In this document: one piece after another, positions 15,889 through 22,885 of the stretch
Numbering within the stretch: position 1 is the first letter of the stretch
Layout: every line of letters starts with the position of its first letter
Source: a candidate division WOR-3 bacterium
GTDB lineage: Bacteria; Hydrothermota; Tepidihabitantia; Tepidihabitantales; Tepidihabitantaceae
Reading direction: 5' to 3'
Length of the DNA: 32,325 nt
Assembly (NCBI GenBank): GCA_039801245.1
Contig: JBDRUF010000002.1
Coordinates: 37,329 to 69,653, forward strand
Notes under the pieces: generated by a model
What the model was told of the DNA's origin: nothing
Databases searched by the model: none
The model's input: only the letters and a program-made list of their open reading frames with translations
Made by a program: the position numbers and the translations under genes

Positions 15889-16917
15889 ATGCCTAAAATA
15901 TACACTGAAATTGAAAATCTTATTATCACGGAGGTTAAACCCACCGAGTCCAATAGCGCCGAGCAGACCTACGAAAGGCTCGAAAGGGTTGCCGGGAATC
16001 TCCCTGTGATTGATGTCCCCCAAGATTTAAGCCTTGAAACACACTTTGTTGAAGAGGCACAGATTTGTGATTTCCGCGCCCATCTCGCCGGTTGCAAGGA
16101 GATACTTGATGTTGGGTGCGGTGATGGCTGGCCACTCCTGCGCCTGGCGCCCTTTTTTGAATCTGTTACCGGGATTGACGCTTCTGGCCGACGCGTTGCC
16201 ACCTCTCTTGCCAATGCTGAACGCTTGGGGATTAAAAACATCCGGGTATTACAGATGTCAGCAACTGCTTTGGATTTTGCTGATGATTCGTTTGATGCTG
16301 TGGTCAGCGCCTTCGGCGTTGAGCAGTGTCCAGACCCTTATCAGGCTTTACGGGAGGTATTCAGGGTCTTAAAGCCCGGAGGAAAGTTACGCCTGGTATT
16401 CGAGGCCTACGAGACTGCTGGCCGGGTTGTTACCGAGCAGGTGTTTTTAACCGAAAATGAGGAAAGCCTGGGGTATCACTATGTCCTTAGGCATCAGCGC
16501 CCTCCTTGGGAGCGAAACTATTTGGTAAAGTTTACCCCGACACCAGAGATAAAGGAGGAGTTTCGCCGGCTAAAGGATTTGATTGCCCGGCTCGGTTCTG
16601 TACCGACCCAGGTACCAGAAATTGGAAAGGATTTTCTTGAGAAGAACCTTGGCTATGTGAAGGGTGGCAGTTGGTATGAACTTGAGCATTTCACCAGCAC
16701 CGCTATGAAAGAGACGCTGGAGGAGATCGGGTTTGTTGATGTCGAGATAATATACTATGCCGGCACATTTGCCCGGAAGCTTTGGGGAGAGATTAAGGAC
16801 GAGGGGATGTCAGCAACCCAGTTGAAAGCCGTCTGCCGGGGTCTGGCTGAATTGGCAAAAGAGATGCAAGCGCCTGCGGGTTCAGGTGAGCCGGTAAAGG
16901 CGATTAAGCCAAAATGA
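15889..16917 (+). CDS. Class I SAM-dependent methyltransferase
   Basis: A 342-residue class I (Rossmann) methyltransferase. The SAM-binding motif I is EILDVGCGDGWPLLRL (about residues 71-86), followed by the acidic VTGIDAS, ATALDFADDSFDAVVSAFGVEQ and the motif EVFRVLKPGGKLRLVFE. The core resembles UbiE/Methyltransf_11 enzymes. The long N-terminal part (60 residues) and the C-terminal about 150 residues are not standard and may define the substrate. No substrate can be named. The 3' end overlaps the lipoprotein gene by 4 nt (ATGA), so the pair is translationally coupled. The start is preceded by a -10 box rather than a ribosome binding site. Confidence 0.85.
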   Translation: MPKIYTEIENLIITEVKPTESNSAEQTYERLERVAGNLPVIDVPQDLSLETHFVEEAQICDFRAHLAGCKEILDVGCGDGWPLLRLAPFFESVTGIDASGRRVATSLANAERLGIKNIRVLQMSATALDFADDSFDAVVSAFGVEQCPDPYQALREVFRVLKPGGKLRLVFEAYETAGRVVTEQVFLTENEESLGYHYVLRHQRPPWERNYLVKFTPTPEIKEEFRRLKDLIARLGSVPTQVPEIGKDFLEKNLGYVKGGSWYELEHFTSTAMKETLEEIGFVDVEIIYYAGTFARKLWGEIKDEGMSATQLKAVCRGLAELAKEMQAPAGSGEPVKAIKPK

Positions 16918-18203
16918 AAATAAAGGAAAGGGGTTTTGCGGTTGGCGGCATTATCCTCAGTTTGTTGCCGCTGTTTTTTCTTTCGTGTCAATCAAAGCCG
17001 CAAGGTGAACCGATTGGCACTACTTATCTCGAGCTGGCTAAAGCCGAGGTTTGGAGGGTACCAGCCAACAGTCAGGCCCAGGTTGTCGGTCTGACAGGCG
17101 GGGATTTAATTGTTTCATATAATGATGAGGTTGTGCAGACATTCCAAGATTTGCTTGAGATTGAGAAAAGGAGCTTCGGACATGCTGAGAAGGTGAGGCT
17201 GGGGGTCTTGCGCAACGGTCAGGAGTTGGTGATGGAATCCGAGCCCCTCCCGCTTGGCTTTATTCCTAACTCCGAGCGTTTTTCTGCAAGTCTGGCTAAG
17301 GCGTTGGAGGATATTTTGAAACATTTTGGTCTCCCCAGTTACTACGACTGGCTTGCAGCAATCACCGGCGAGTCTTTTGGACTGACAGTGCGGGATGAGG
17401 ACTGCTTCTCCTGGGGAACCGGTGGCAGGTCCATTGAGTTCCTCCCCAATATTTCTAACCTAACAGGTCTCTCCTTCGAACCACTCTATCAGCACCCTCC
17501 AGGAGAATCTTTAAGAAATCACGAAGGAATCGATGCTGTCAAATCGGCACTGATAGCGGCGAAAGGGGTCGGATTCCCAGTAGTTGTTGTCTACGGGAAA
17601 TGGGATACCAAAAGAGCAAAATGGGGAATTGCTACCAGGGTTGATACAATGGGAATAACGCCTCGGGTTTATGGTTATACTGTCGGCGCGGGGAGCGAAC
17701 AGCCGCTCATCGGTGAAATCGTCGCTGCATATAAGGTAAGGTTTCGGGGTGGCTGTTCCTTGGAACCTGTGGGACTTGTGAAGGCTGTTCTCACACAGGG
17801 GCTGGAACTGGGTCTATCAGCCAGAGACACCGGCTGGCATTCCGGGTTAGAGGCGTATGACATTCTAATAAAAAGCCTCAGCCAATTTCCGGTGTGTCCC
17901 CAAGGAACTGATACCGCCAGTGAATGTTTCTATGACCTGCTCTGGAAACTCATCGCCAGTAAGGAGAGCGCCAATCAATTCTTTGATGATATGAAGATGG
18001 CGCTGCCCGAAAAGGCTGTTCTTTTTGATGAGGTGATGGCGAGGAACCGGGCGGTTATCGCCCGGCTTGAAGGGATTGCCGGTAGGGGGTTGAGGTTGAA
18101 CTCCGTGACTAACCAGGAGAAGATAGCCGAGGTTTTAACGGGTATTGCCGAGATTGAAAACGAGATTTTAGGCTTGTATGAGGAGATACTCGCCGAACTA
18201 TAA
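16914..18203 (+). CDS. Lipoprotein with PDZ-like domain and uncharacterised C-terminal domain
   Basis: A 429-residue predicted lipoprotein. The signal sequence ends in a lipobox LFFLSC (Cys about residue 25). A PDZ-like domain covers about 35-120 (VWRVPANSQAQVVGLTGGDLIVSYNDEVVQTFQDLLEI... and VRLGVLRNGQELV, quoted here only as landmarks). The remaining about 300 residues contain DEDCFSWGTGG, GFPVVVVYGKWDTKR, GIATRVD and GWHSGLEAYDILIKSL. They recall papain-fold domains of the butirosin BtrH / C39-like type, where a Cys near the N-terminus of the domain and a GleAY segment occur. No complete Cys-His pair can be proven. It is coupled to the methyltransferase by a 4-nt overlap. It is convergent with the beta-helix gene, 6 nt away. 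Function unknown. Confidence 0.7.
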   Translation: MKIKERGFAVGGIILSLLPLFFLSCQSKPQGEPIGTTYLELAKAEVWRVPANSQAQVVGLTGGDLIVSYNDEVVQTFQDLLEIEKRSFGHAEKVRLGVLRNGQELVMESEPLPLGFIPNSERFSASLAKALEDILKHFGLPSYYDWLAAITGESFGLTVRDEDCFSWGTGGRSIEFLPNISNLTGLSFEPLYQHPPGESLRNHEGIDAVKSALIAAKGVGFPVVVVYGKWDTKRAKWGIATRVDTMGITPRVYGYTVGAGSEQPLIGEIVAAYKVRFRGGCSLEPVGLVKAVLTQGLELGLSARDTGWHSGLEAYDILIKSLSQFPVCPQGTDTASECFYDLLWKLIASKESANQFFDDMKMALPEKAVLFDEVMARNRAVIARLEGIAGRGLRLNSVTNQEKIAEVLTGIAEIENEILGLYEEILAEL

Positions 18204-18209
18204 TCTCCC

Positions 18210-20156
18210 TCAGGGACCCTCCTCGTAAATATCTTCTTCTCCATAATGATGAAGAAAATTATAATATCTCAGTGTATCCGGGTCCAGTGGGCTGTAAAAA
18301 AGGGCGATGCAGTATTTGGGCGTATAGGCGATTTCGTTGTGGATTATTTTGGGTGCGCTCTGGCGGACAACAACCTCACCGCGGGCACCTGCACCACCGG
18401 CATAAAGTATCTGGCAGCGCTCTAAGATGGTGCCGCTGCGGGTGAATGCACCAAAATCTATTCCCTGCCAGAAACCGGCTGAATCAACCTCCCCGGTGAA
18501 AACAATTGAATCCGGGATTCCTTGGGCAATTAGCCTTCCCGGTTCCTTATCGCCAACCCTTATTCCCGCATTGCGGCTGAAGAGCAGTTTTAAACCCGAC
18601 CCAATATAGAGGCTGGGCGCAAATTGTGAGCCCACTTCAATGATGCCGGTTATCTTATACGGCACACCGTGATTGCCCCAGGAGGCGTCCTGAATGACGG
18701 TGTCGCCCGAAACAAGGATGTAATTGTCTTGGTTAAAAACAAACCGATTGCCCTGACCGATCGTCCCCACATGACGTGCTTGAATGTGTAAGGGATAGCG
18801 GGCACAGGCGGTGATGAGATTGTGGTCAAACTGTCCGAACCCTGTTCCTAATGAGTAAATCCCGGCGCTGGCACTGTTTTGGACCTTGGTGCCCTCCATC
18901 TTCACGGGCGCATACACCAGTATCGCGGCTACGCCATTTCTGCCTGCACCGTCAATCAGACAGTTCTTTAATAAGGTCTGCTCGGCAATGGTGTTATTCC
19001 AGAACTCAATCCCTTGCCAATAGTCACCTCCGATCCCGGCAAAGACAATCTGACCATAGGTGCCATCAGCAGTAAGTGCACCCGGTTTTCCTACGCCCAC
19101 CCTGAGTTTTGCCGAATCGGCAAATTTCAGGGTGCACTCCGGTGCGATGGTGAGTTTCGGTAAGGAATCACCGGCAACCGTAACCGTCGCACTCACATAA
19201 TAAGGAATACCATGGTTGTGATATGTCTGCGAACGACCAACTGTGCCCCCTGTTATTTGAACAAAGTCAAAACCGTTCCCGCGCAACCTATTCCCCGAAC
19301 CAAGTGTGCCCGCCGCCTCAGCATCCAACACAATCGGGAAGCCCCTGCAGCCGGTAATGACATTGTTGGCAAAACCGGTAAAACCTCCACCCTGACAAAG
19401 AACCCCGGAACCGGCACTTGTCGTTATTGAGCAGCCCTCAACCGCAATCCAGGCGTTATTGAGCATAAGGGTGGCGCCGTCTTTGCCACCATTTTCAAAC
19501 AGGCAGTTGAGGAACCGGCATTTGGTTTTGTCGGTTTTGCTTAAAAATTTTATTCCGGACCAGGAGGATTCGGGCACCATGGGGCTGAAACGGATAAAGG
19601 CATTTGCCCCGCCTTCGGCCCTGATCGCACCTGAAGAAAAGTTGCCCACAGTAATTTTGACACCGGGTGCGATCAGCACCCTTGCCCCTGGCGCAATTGT
19701 CAATGTTGCCTCCACCTCCAAGTCACCAATAACATAATGCGGGTCTTTATCTTTTGTCCAGGTTTCATCCGCAGCAATTCTTCCCTGGTGGTAGGTCCCC
19801 GGAAGCGGCATCGTCACCACCGCAATCACCTCAGAACTGTCGCTGTTTCCTGCCCGGTCAAAAGCCAAAGCCTGGAGCCGATGAACCGTTCCTGCCTGAT
19901 AGCCGCTCAGGTTCCACTCCCATTCAAAGATAGAGTCGTTGCCGGTGGAGTCGATGCCGCTTAGCGCTTCATCAACAAAAAATTGGACCAATGCTACTCC
20001 CCGGTTGTCGGTGGCATAGGCCTGCACCTTGACCAGGCTGGCAACAGTATCCCCATCCTGCGGAAATGATATTCTTACACGCGGGGCGATTTCATCTGGT
20101 CCTAAACAGGCGGCGATGATGAGAAACAGTATGGTTAAGAGCCTTAACCTTACCAT
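18210..20156 (-). CDS. Secreted lipoprotein with Ig-like domain and parallel beta-helix
   Basis: A 648-residue predicted lipoprotein: signal LLTILFLIIAAC with lipobox IAAC (Cys about residue 17). A bacterial Ig-like domain follows at about 25-115 (APRVRISFPQDGDTV...VKVQAYATDNRGVALVQFFVD). Two to three long beta-helix segments come next, with repeated signposts: LTIAPGARVLIAPG / LTIAPECTLKFADS / LYIGSGLKLLFSRN, then GxRVGxxxPGxLxAxG, WxGIxF and FxxCxIxxAG. This pattern, repeated about every 180 residues, indicates right-handed parallel beta-helix (PbH1) rungs and resembles surface proteins that bind or cleave polysaccharide. No catalytic residues are obvious. Its start overlaps the end of the gene at 20150 by 7 nt, so it belongs to the tRNA-Asp transcript. 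Usual length for this class is variable. Confidence 0.78.
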   Translation of the reverse strand: MVRLRLLTILFLIIAACLGPDEIAPRVRISFPQDGDTVASLVKVQAYATDNRGVALVQFFVDEALSGIDSTGNDSIFEWEWNLSGYQAGTVHRLQALAFDRAGNSDSSEVIAVVTMPLPGTYHQGRIAADETWTKDKDPHYVIGDLEVEATLTIAPGARVLIAPGVKITVGNFSSGAIRAEGGANAFIRFSPMVPESSWSGIKFLSKTDKTKCRFLNCLFENGGKDGATLMLNNAWIAVEGCSITTSAGSGVLCQGGGFTGFANNVITGCRGFPIVLDAEAAGTLGSGNRLRGNGFDFVQITGGTVGRSQTYHNHGIPYYVSATVTVAGDSLPKLTIAPECTLKFADSAKLRVGVGKPGALTADGTYGQIVFAGIGGDYWQGIEFWNNTIAEQTLLKNCLIDGAGRNGVAAILVYAPVKMEGTKVQNSASAGIYSLGTGFGQFDHNLITACARYPLHIQARHVGTIGQGNRFVFNQDNYILVSGDTVIQDASWGNHGVPYKITGIIEVGSQFAPSLYIGSGLKLLFSRNAGIRVGDKEPGRLIAQGIPDSIVFTGEVDSAGFWQGIDFGAFTRSGTILERCQILYAGGAGARGEVVVRQSAPKIIHNEIAYTPKYCIALFYSPLDPDTLRYYNFLHHYGEEDIYEEGP

Positions 20157-20953
20157 CGCTTGCCAAGGGAGTGAAGGAGCCAGCCATCTTTGGTCTTTTT
20201 CAGGTAAATCTCTGTCCCTCTTGGTCGTGGCAAGACCCTTTTCCCGGCACTTGACCAGGGCTTGAGGTCGAGCGCCACCATGCCAATCGGACCGAACAGC
20301 CGCACCACCGCCACCTCAATATAAAAGTGAGCCCGGGGTGGTTGTGGATCTTTTTCAAACTCATCCTTTTTGCGCCAGGTGAAAAAGTGACCATCATCTG
20401 ACCAAGGCTCGCCACCAAGCCCCCCTCCCGCAACCACCACCAGTGTCTCGGGGAGATTCACCCTCTTTGCCCGAATCCATTGCAAACCGTCCCGGGAGAC
20501 AAAATACCTTAGCCCCAGTTTGGCAATCGCCCGCAGCGCCAGGGTATCGCTTGACCCGTATTCAAAGGAATGGTTTAAAATTTTTGAAATCCAGACCAGC
20601 TGCCAGCCCGAGTCGGTATAAAGCCAGCTCTGGTAAAGGTAATTGTAGTCATCTTCGCCCTGAAAGTAGATGTAGGTGGAGACATGCCCGCCCAGGCCGG
20701 TGATGTCAACCACCTTGTTGTTGACACTAAGGATCCGGCGCTCTTTCAGCCAGGCCTTCACCGCGGAGTCAAACTGGGCAAAGGGGTGCTCCCTGCGGAA
20801 TTCGGGAACAAACAGGTTGTAGATTTCCCGGGTGTTGCCGTTGATCAATGCCGAACCGACATCCCTTGCCTTGAAGTCAAGTTGATACTGGAGTTTTGGT
20901 TCAACGGCAAAAACCAGCCCGAGAGCAAGAAGGGAAATTGCAATTACCTTCAC
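20150..20953 (-). CDS. Exported protein of unknown function, directly behind tRNA-Asp
   Basis: A 267-residue protein with a signal peptide (start VKVIAISLLALGLVFAVEPK). The frame is open further upstream, but that part is the tRNA, so the start is GTG at 20953, only 4 nt after the tRNA discriminator base. The mature part begins with a segment that may be NTF2/SnoaL-like (REIYNLFVPEFRREHPFAQFDSAVKAW..., ending WQLVWISKIL, residue landmarks only). A beta-rich half follows (YFVSRDGLQWIRAKR, HFYIEVAVVRLFGPIGMVALD, EIYLKKTKDGWLLHSLGKRW). I do not recognise the family. No Shine-Dalgarno precedes the GTG. It is co-oriented and overlapping with the beta-helix lipoprotein gene. Confidence 0.75.
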   Translation of the reverse strand: MKVIAISLLALGLVFAVEPKLQYQLDFKARDVGSALINGNTREIYNLFVPEFRREHPFAQFDSAVKAWLKERRILSVNNKVVDITGLGGHVSTYIYFQGEDDYNYLYQSWLYTDSGWQLVWISKILNHSFEYGSSDTLALRAIAKLGLRYFVSRDGLQWIRAKRVNLPETLVVVAGGGLGGEPWSDDGHFFTWRKKDEFEKDPQPPRAHFYIEVAVVRLFGPIGMVALDLKPWSSAGKRVLPRPRGTEIYLKKTKDGWLLHSLGKRW

Positions 20954-20957
20954 CAAG

Positions 20958-21033
20958 CGGGCCCGACCAGATTTGAACTGGCGATCTTCGCCGTGACAGG
21001 GCGACGTGTTAAACCAGGCTACACTACGGGCCC
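20958..21033 (-). tRNA. tRNA-Asp (anticodon GUC)
   Basis: A 76-nt cloverleaf on the minus strand. Acceptor GGGCCCG pairs with CGGGCCC, the D stem is GTGT/ACAC and the anticodon stem TCGCC/GGCGA. The anticodon loop CTGTCAC places GTC at positions 34-36. The T arm is GCCAG-TTCAAAT-CTGGT. The discriminator is G and CCA is not encoded; the next bases are CTTG and then the GTG start codon of the exported-protein gene. Confidence 0.96.
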
Positions 21034-21041
21034 AGTGTTTA

Positions 21042-21070
21042 ATAATATAATCTTTACTACTTGCTGTCAA
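21042..21070 (-). promoter_or_regulatory. tRNA-Asp promoter, TTGACA-17-TATTAT
   Basis: On the minus strand TTGACA (21070-21065), 17 bp, TATTAT (21047-21042). The box ends 8 nt before the tRNA 5' end, so the primary transcript starts at or 1-2 nt before the mature tRNA. Confidence 0.75.
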
Positions 21071-21221
21071 ATACTAACTGGTTGATTTTTTCGGTTTATC
21101 GCCTAACAATAGGTTAACTCACACAATGGCAAATGCTTAACGGGTTGATTTCGCCTGGGTGCGGGTTAAAAGGGCTCGTCCCCTCCACCCTCCCGGTGGT
21201 GGGGAGGGTTTTAAATTGGCA

Positions 21222-21256
21222 GGGTTGGGCGCTTTTCCCAACCCATCCTGATGGGT
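21222..21256. repeat. Two adjacent perfect hairpins between tRNA-Asp and the HD gene
   Basis: GGGTTGGG (21222-21229)-7 nt-CCCAACCC (21237-21244), and overlapping it ACCCATC (21241-21247)-CT-GATGGGT (21250-21256). They share bases 21241-21244, so only one can form at a time. Upstream at 21181-21210 is a further imperfect CCCTCCACC/GGTGGTGGGGAGGG dyad. All lie before the promoter at 21267 and so are DNA sites or the end of an unseen transcript. Confidence 0.55.
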
Positions 21257-21266
21257 GATGGCGCAA

Positions 21267-21294
21267 TTGACACTCAAACAGTGCCCAATATAAT
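21267..21294 (+). promoter_or_regulatory. HD-glyQ operon promoter, TTGACA-16-TATAAT
   Basis: A fully consensus promoter: TTGACA (21267-21272), 16 bp, TATAAT (21289-21294). The expected +1 is near 21301, and the leader holds GGAGG (21307-21311) before a TTG start at 21318. Confidence 0.88.
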
Positions 21295-21317
21295 TGTGGA
21301 AAAAATGGAGGCAAACC

Positions 21318-21863
21318 TTGGACCGTGAAACTGCCTGGAAACTTGTTAACAGTTCGGTAAAGAATCAGAATCTGATTAAGCATATGCTGGCAACCGAAGC
21401 CTGTCTGCGCGCCCTTGCCCGGCGACTGAATCAGGATGAGGAGAAATGGGGTCTTGCCGGACTCCTCCACGACCTTGACTATGAGCAGACCAAGGATGAC
21501 CCGACAAGCCATGCACTGGTTGCTGCCCAGATTCTTGCCGGTCACAATGTTGATGAAGAGATCCTGCAGGCGATAAAAGCCCATTCGGGCAATGTGCCCG
21601 CGGTGTCGCTTCTGGACAAGGCGATTGTTGCAACCGACCCTGTTACCGGTTTGATTGTGGCGGCGGCGTTGATGCATCCGGAAAAGAGACTTGCCGGTGT
21701 TGATACCGAGTTTGTCCTGCGCCGGTTCAAGGATAAGCGCTTTGCCGCTGGTGCCAATCGCGAGCAGATTCAGCGGTGCTCGGAACTGGGCTTGTCTTTG
21801 GAGGAGTTTGTGACCATCTGTTTGCAGGCGATGCAGTGCATTGCCGGTCAACTGGGACTCTAA
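21318..21863 (+). CDS. HD-superfamily (HDIG-type) hydrolase
   Basis: A 181-residue small HD protein. The start is TTG at 21318 because GGAGG lies 6 nt before it; the longer frame from 21294 would overlap the -10 box. HD motif features are [14 protein letters not shown] (first His), LLHDLDYE (HD pair), [13 protein letters not shown] and IKAHSGN. The final Asp of the HD signature is probably in [16 protein letters not shown]. This matches HDIG-type hydrolases acting on nucleotides or phosphoesters, but the substrate is unknown. It lies 7 nt upstream of glyQ and shares its promoter. A TTG start plus a good ribosome binding site suggests modest translation. Confidence 0.85.
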   Translation: MDRETAWKLVNSSVKNQNLIKHMLATEACLRALARRLNQDEEKWGLAGLLHDLDYEQTKDDPTSHALVAAQILAGHNVDEEILQAIKAHSGNVPAVSLLDKAIVATDPVTGLIVAAALMHPEKRLAGVDTEFVLRRFKDKRFAAGANREQIQRCSELGLSLEEFVTICLQAMQCIAGQLGL

Positions 21864-21870
21864 ATCGGCT

Positions 21871-22743
21871 ATGGCAGAAAAGCCGCTCTCGTTTCAGGAA
21901 CTGATACTGCGCCTGCAAAAATACTGGGCTGACCAGGGCTGTGCCATCCTTTCACCCTATAACTCTGAGGTTGGTGCCGGCACCTTTAATCCGGCAACCT
22001 TTCTGCGGGTGCTTGATTCCAAGCCCTGGAATGTGGTCTACTGCGAACCTTCAAAAAGACCGCGGGACGGCAGGTATGCCCAGAACCCGCTGCGGGTGCA
22101 GCAGTTCTGGCAGTTGCAGGTGATTTTGAAGCCCGCGCCCGCAGATGTCCAGAACCGCTACCTCAAGAGCCTGGAGGCGGTTGGGATTGACCTGAAGAAA
22201 AATGACATCCGTTTTACCGAGGACGACTGGGAATCTCCAACCCTTGGTGCGTGGGGCTTGGGCTGGCAGGTGGAACTGAACGGAATTGAAATCACCCAGT
22301 TCACCTATTTTCAGCAGTGCGGCTCAATTGACTTGAAGGTGATTCCGGTGGAGTTGACCTATGGTCTGGAGCGGATTGCGATGTTCATTCAGGGCGTTGA
22401 CTCGGTGTTTGCTGTTCGCTGGAACGAGGATTTGACTTGGGGTGATGTTTATCGCCAGAATGAGGAGGAGTTTTCCCGGTTCAATTTTGAGGAGGCGGAT
22501 GTGGAACTTTTCCGGGTTTTGTTTGACCGGTTTGAGAGTGAGGCGCAAAGGCTGTTGAAATTGGGGCTGGTTTATCCGGGTTATGACTGTGTGATAAAAT
22601 GTTCACATTTTTTCAATCTCCTTGAGGCGCGGGGTGCGATCAGCGTTTCCGAACGCCAGAATTATATTGCGCGGGTCAGGCGCCTTGCCCGGCTCGCAGC
22701 AACCACCTATCTGAAAAAGGTCGAGCCCCAAAGCGAAATCTAA
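21871..22743 (+). CDS. glyQ: Glycyl-tRNA synthetase alpha subunit
   Basis: A 290-residue GlyQ, the catalytic alpha subunit of the bacterial (alpha-beta)2 glycyl-tRNA synthetase, which activates glycine with ATP. Class II features are present: [29 protein letters not shown] at the N-terminus (landmark), [26 protein letters not shown]-like [31 protein letters not shown] and [15 protein letters not shown] (class II motif 3). Length is normal (about 290-300). The ATG at 21871 is used rather than the upstream in-frame ATG at 21841, which lies within the HD gene. There is no glyS downstream; the next gene is clpB on the other strand after the hairpin at 22796, so the beta subunit must be encoded elsewhere. 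Confidence 0.96.
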   Translation: MAEKPLSFQELILRLQKYWADQGCAILSPYNSEVGAGTFNPATFLRVLDSKPWNVVYCEPSKRPRDGRYAQNPLRVQQFWQLQVILKPAPADVQNRYLKSLEAVGIDLKKNDIRFTEDDWESPTLGAWGLGWQVELNGIEITQFTYFQQCGSIDLKVIPVELTYGLERIAMFIQGVDSVFAVRWNEDLTWGDVYRQNEEEFSRFNFEEADVELFRVLFDRFESEAQRLLKLGLVYPGYDCVIKCSHFFNLLEARGAISVSERQNYIARVRRLARLAATTYLKKVEPQSEI

Positions 22744-22795
22744 GTTTTCCAGAACCCGAAATTAATATTGGCTGATTTTGTTTATAAAAATTGGC

Positions 22796-22857
22796 GTCGG
22801 GAGCAGGGAAACAAGGGGGTTTTGGTGGGTTGGGAAGGAGGGATACCTGCTCCCGAC
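22796..22857. terminator. 12-bp inverted repeat with G-quadruplex loop between glyQ and clpB
   Basis: GTCGGGAGCAGG (22796-22807) and CCTGCTCCCGAC (22846-22857) are perfect complements. The 38-nt loop holds GGGGG-N7-GGG-N2-GGG-N5-GGG (22815-22842), a canonical G4 motif on the plus strand. AAAATTTT follows on the plus side, and AATTTTT follows the arm on the minus side after a GCC. It lies between two convergent genes and is probably a two-way terminator, though the long loop is unusual. Confidence 0.6.
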
Positions 22858-22885
22858 AAAATTTTAAAGTTCCCGATTGTCTGCC

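Noticed and set aside
20954-21070. N-terminal extension of the exported protein to 21070
   Set aside because: This stretch is the tRNA-Asp gene and its promoter.
21114-21851. Long minus-strand open frame opposite the HD gene
   Set aside because: Shadow frame with no ribosome binding site or family features; the plus strand carries a clear HD domain.
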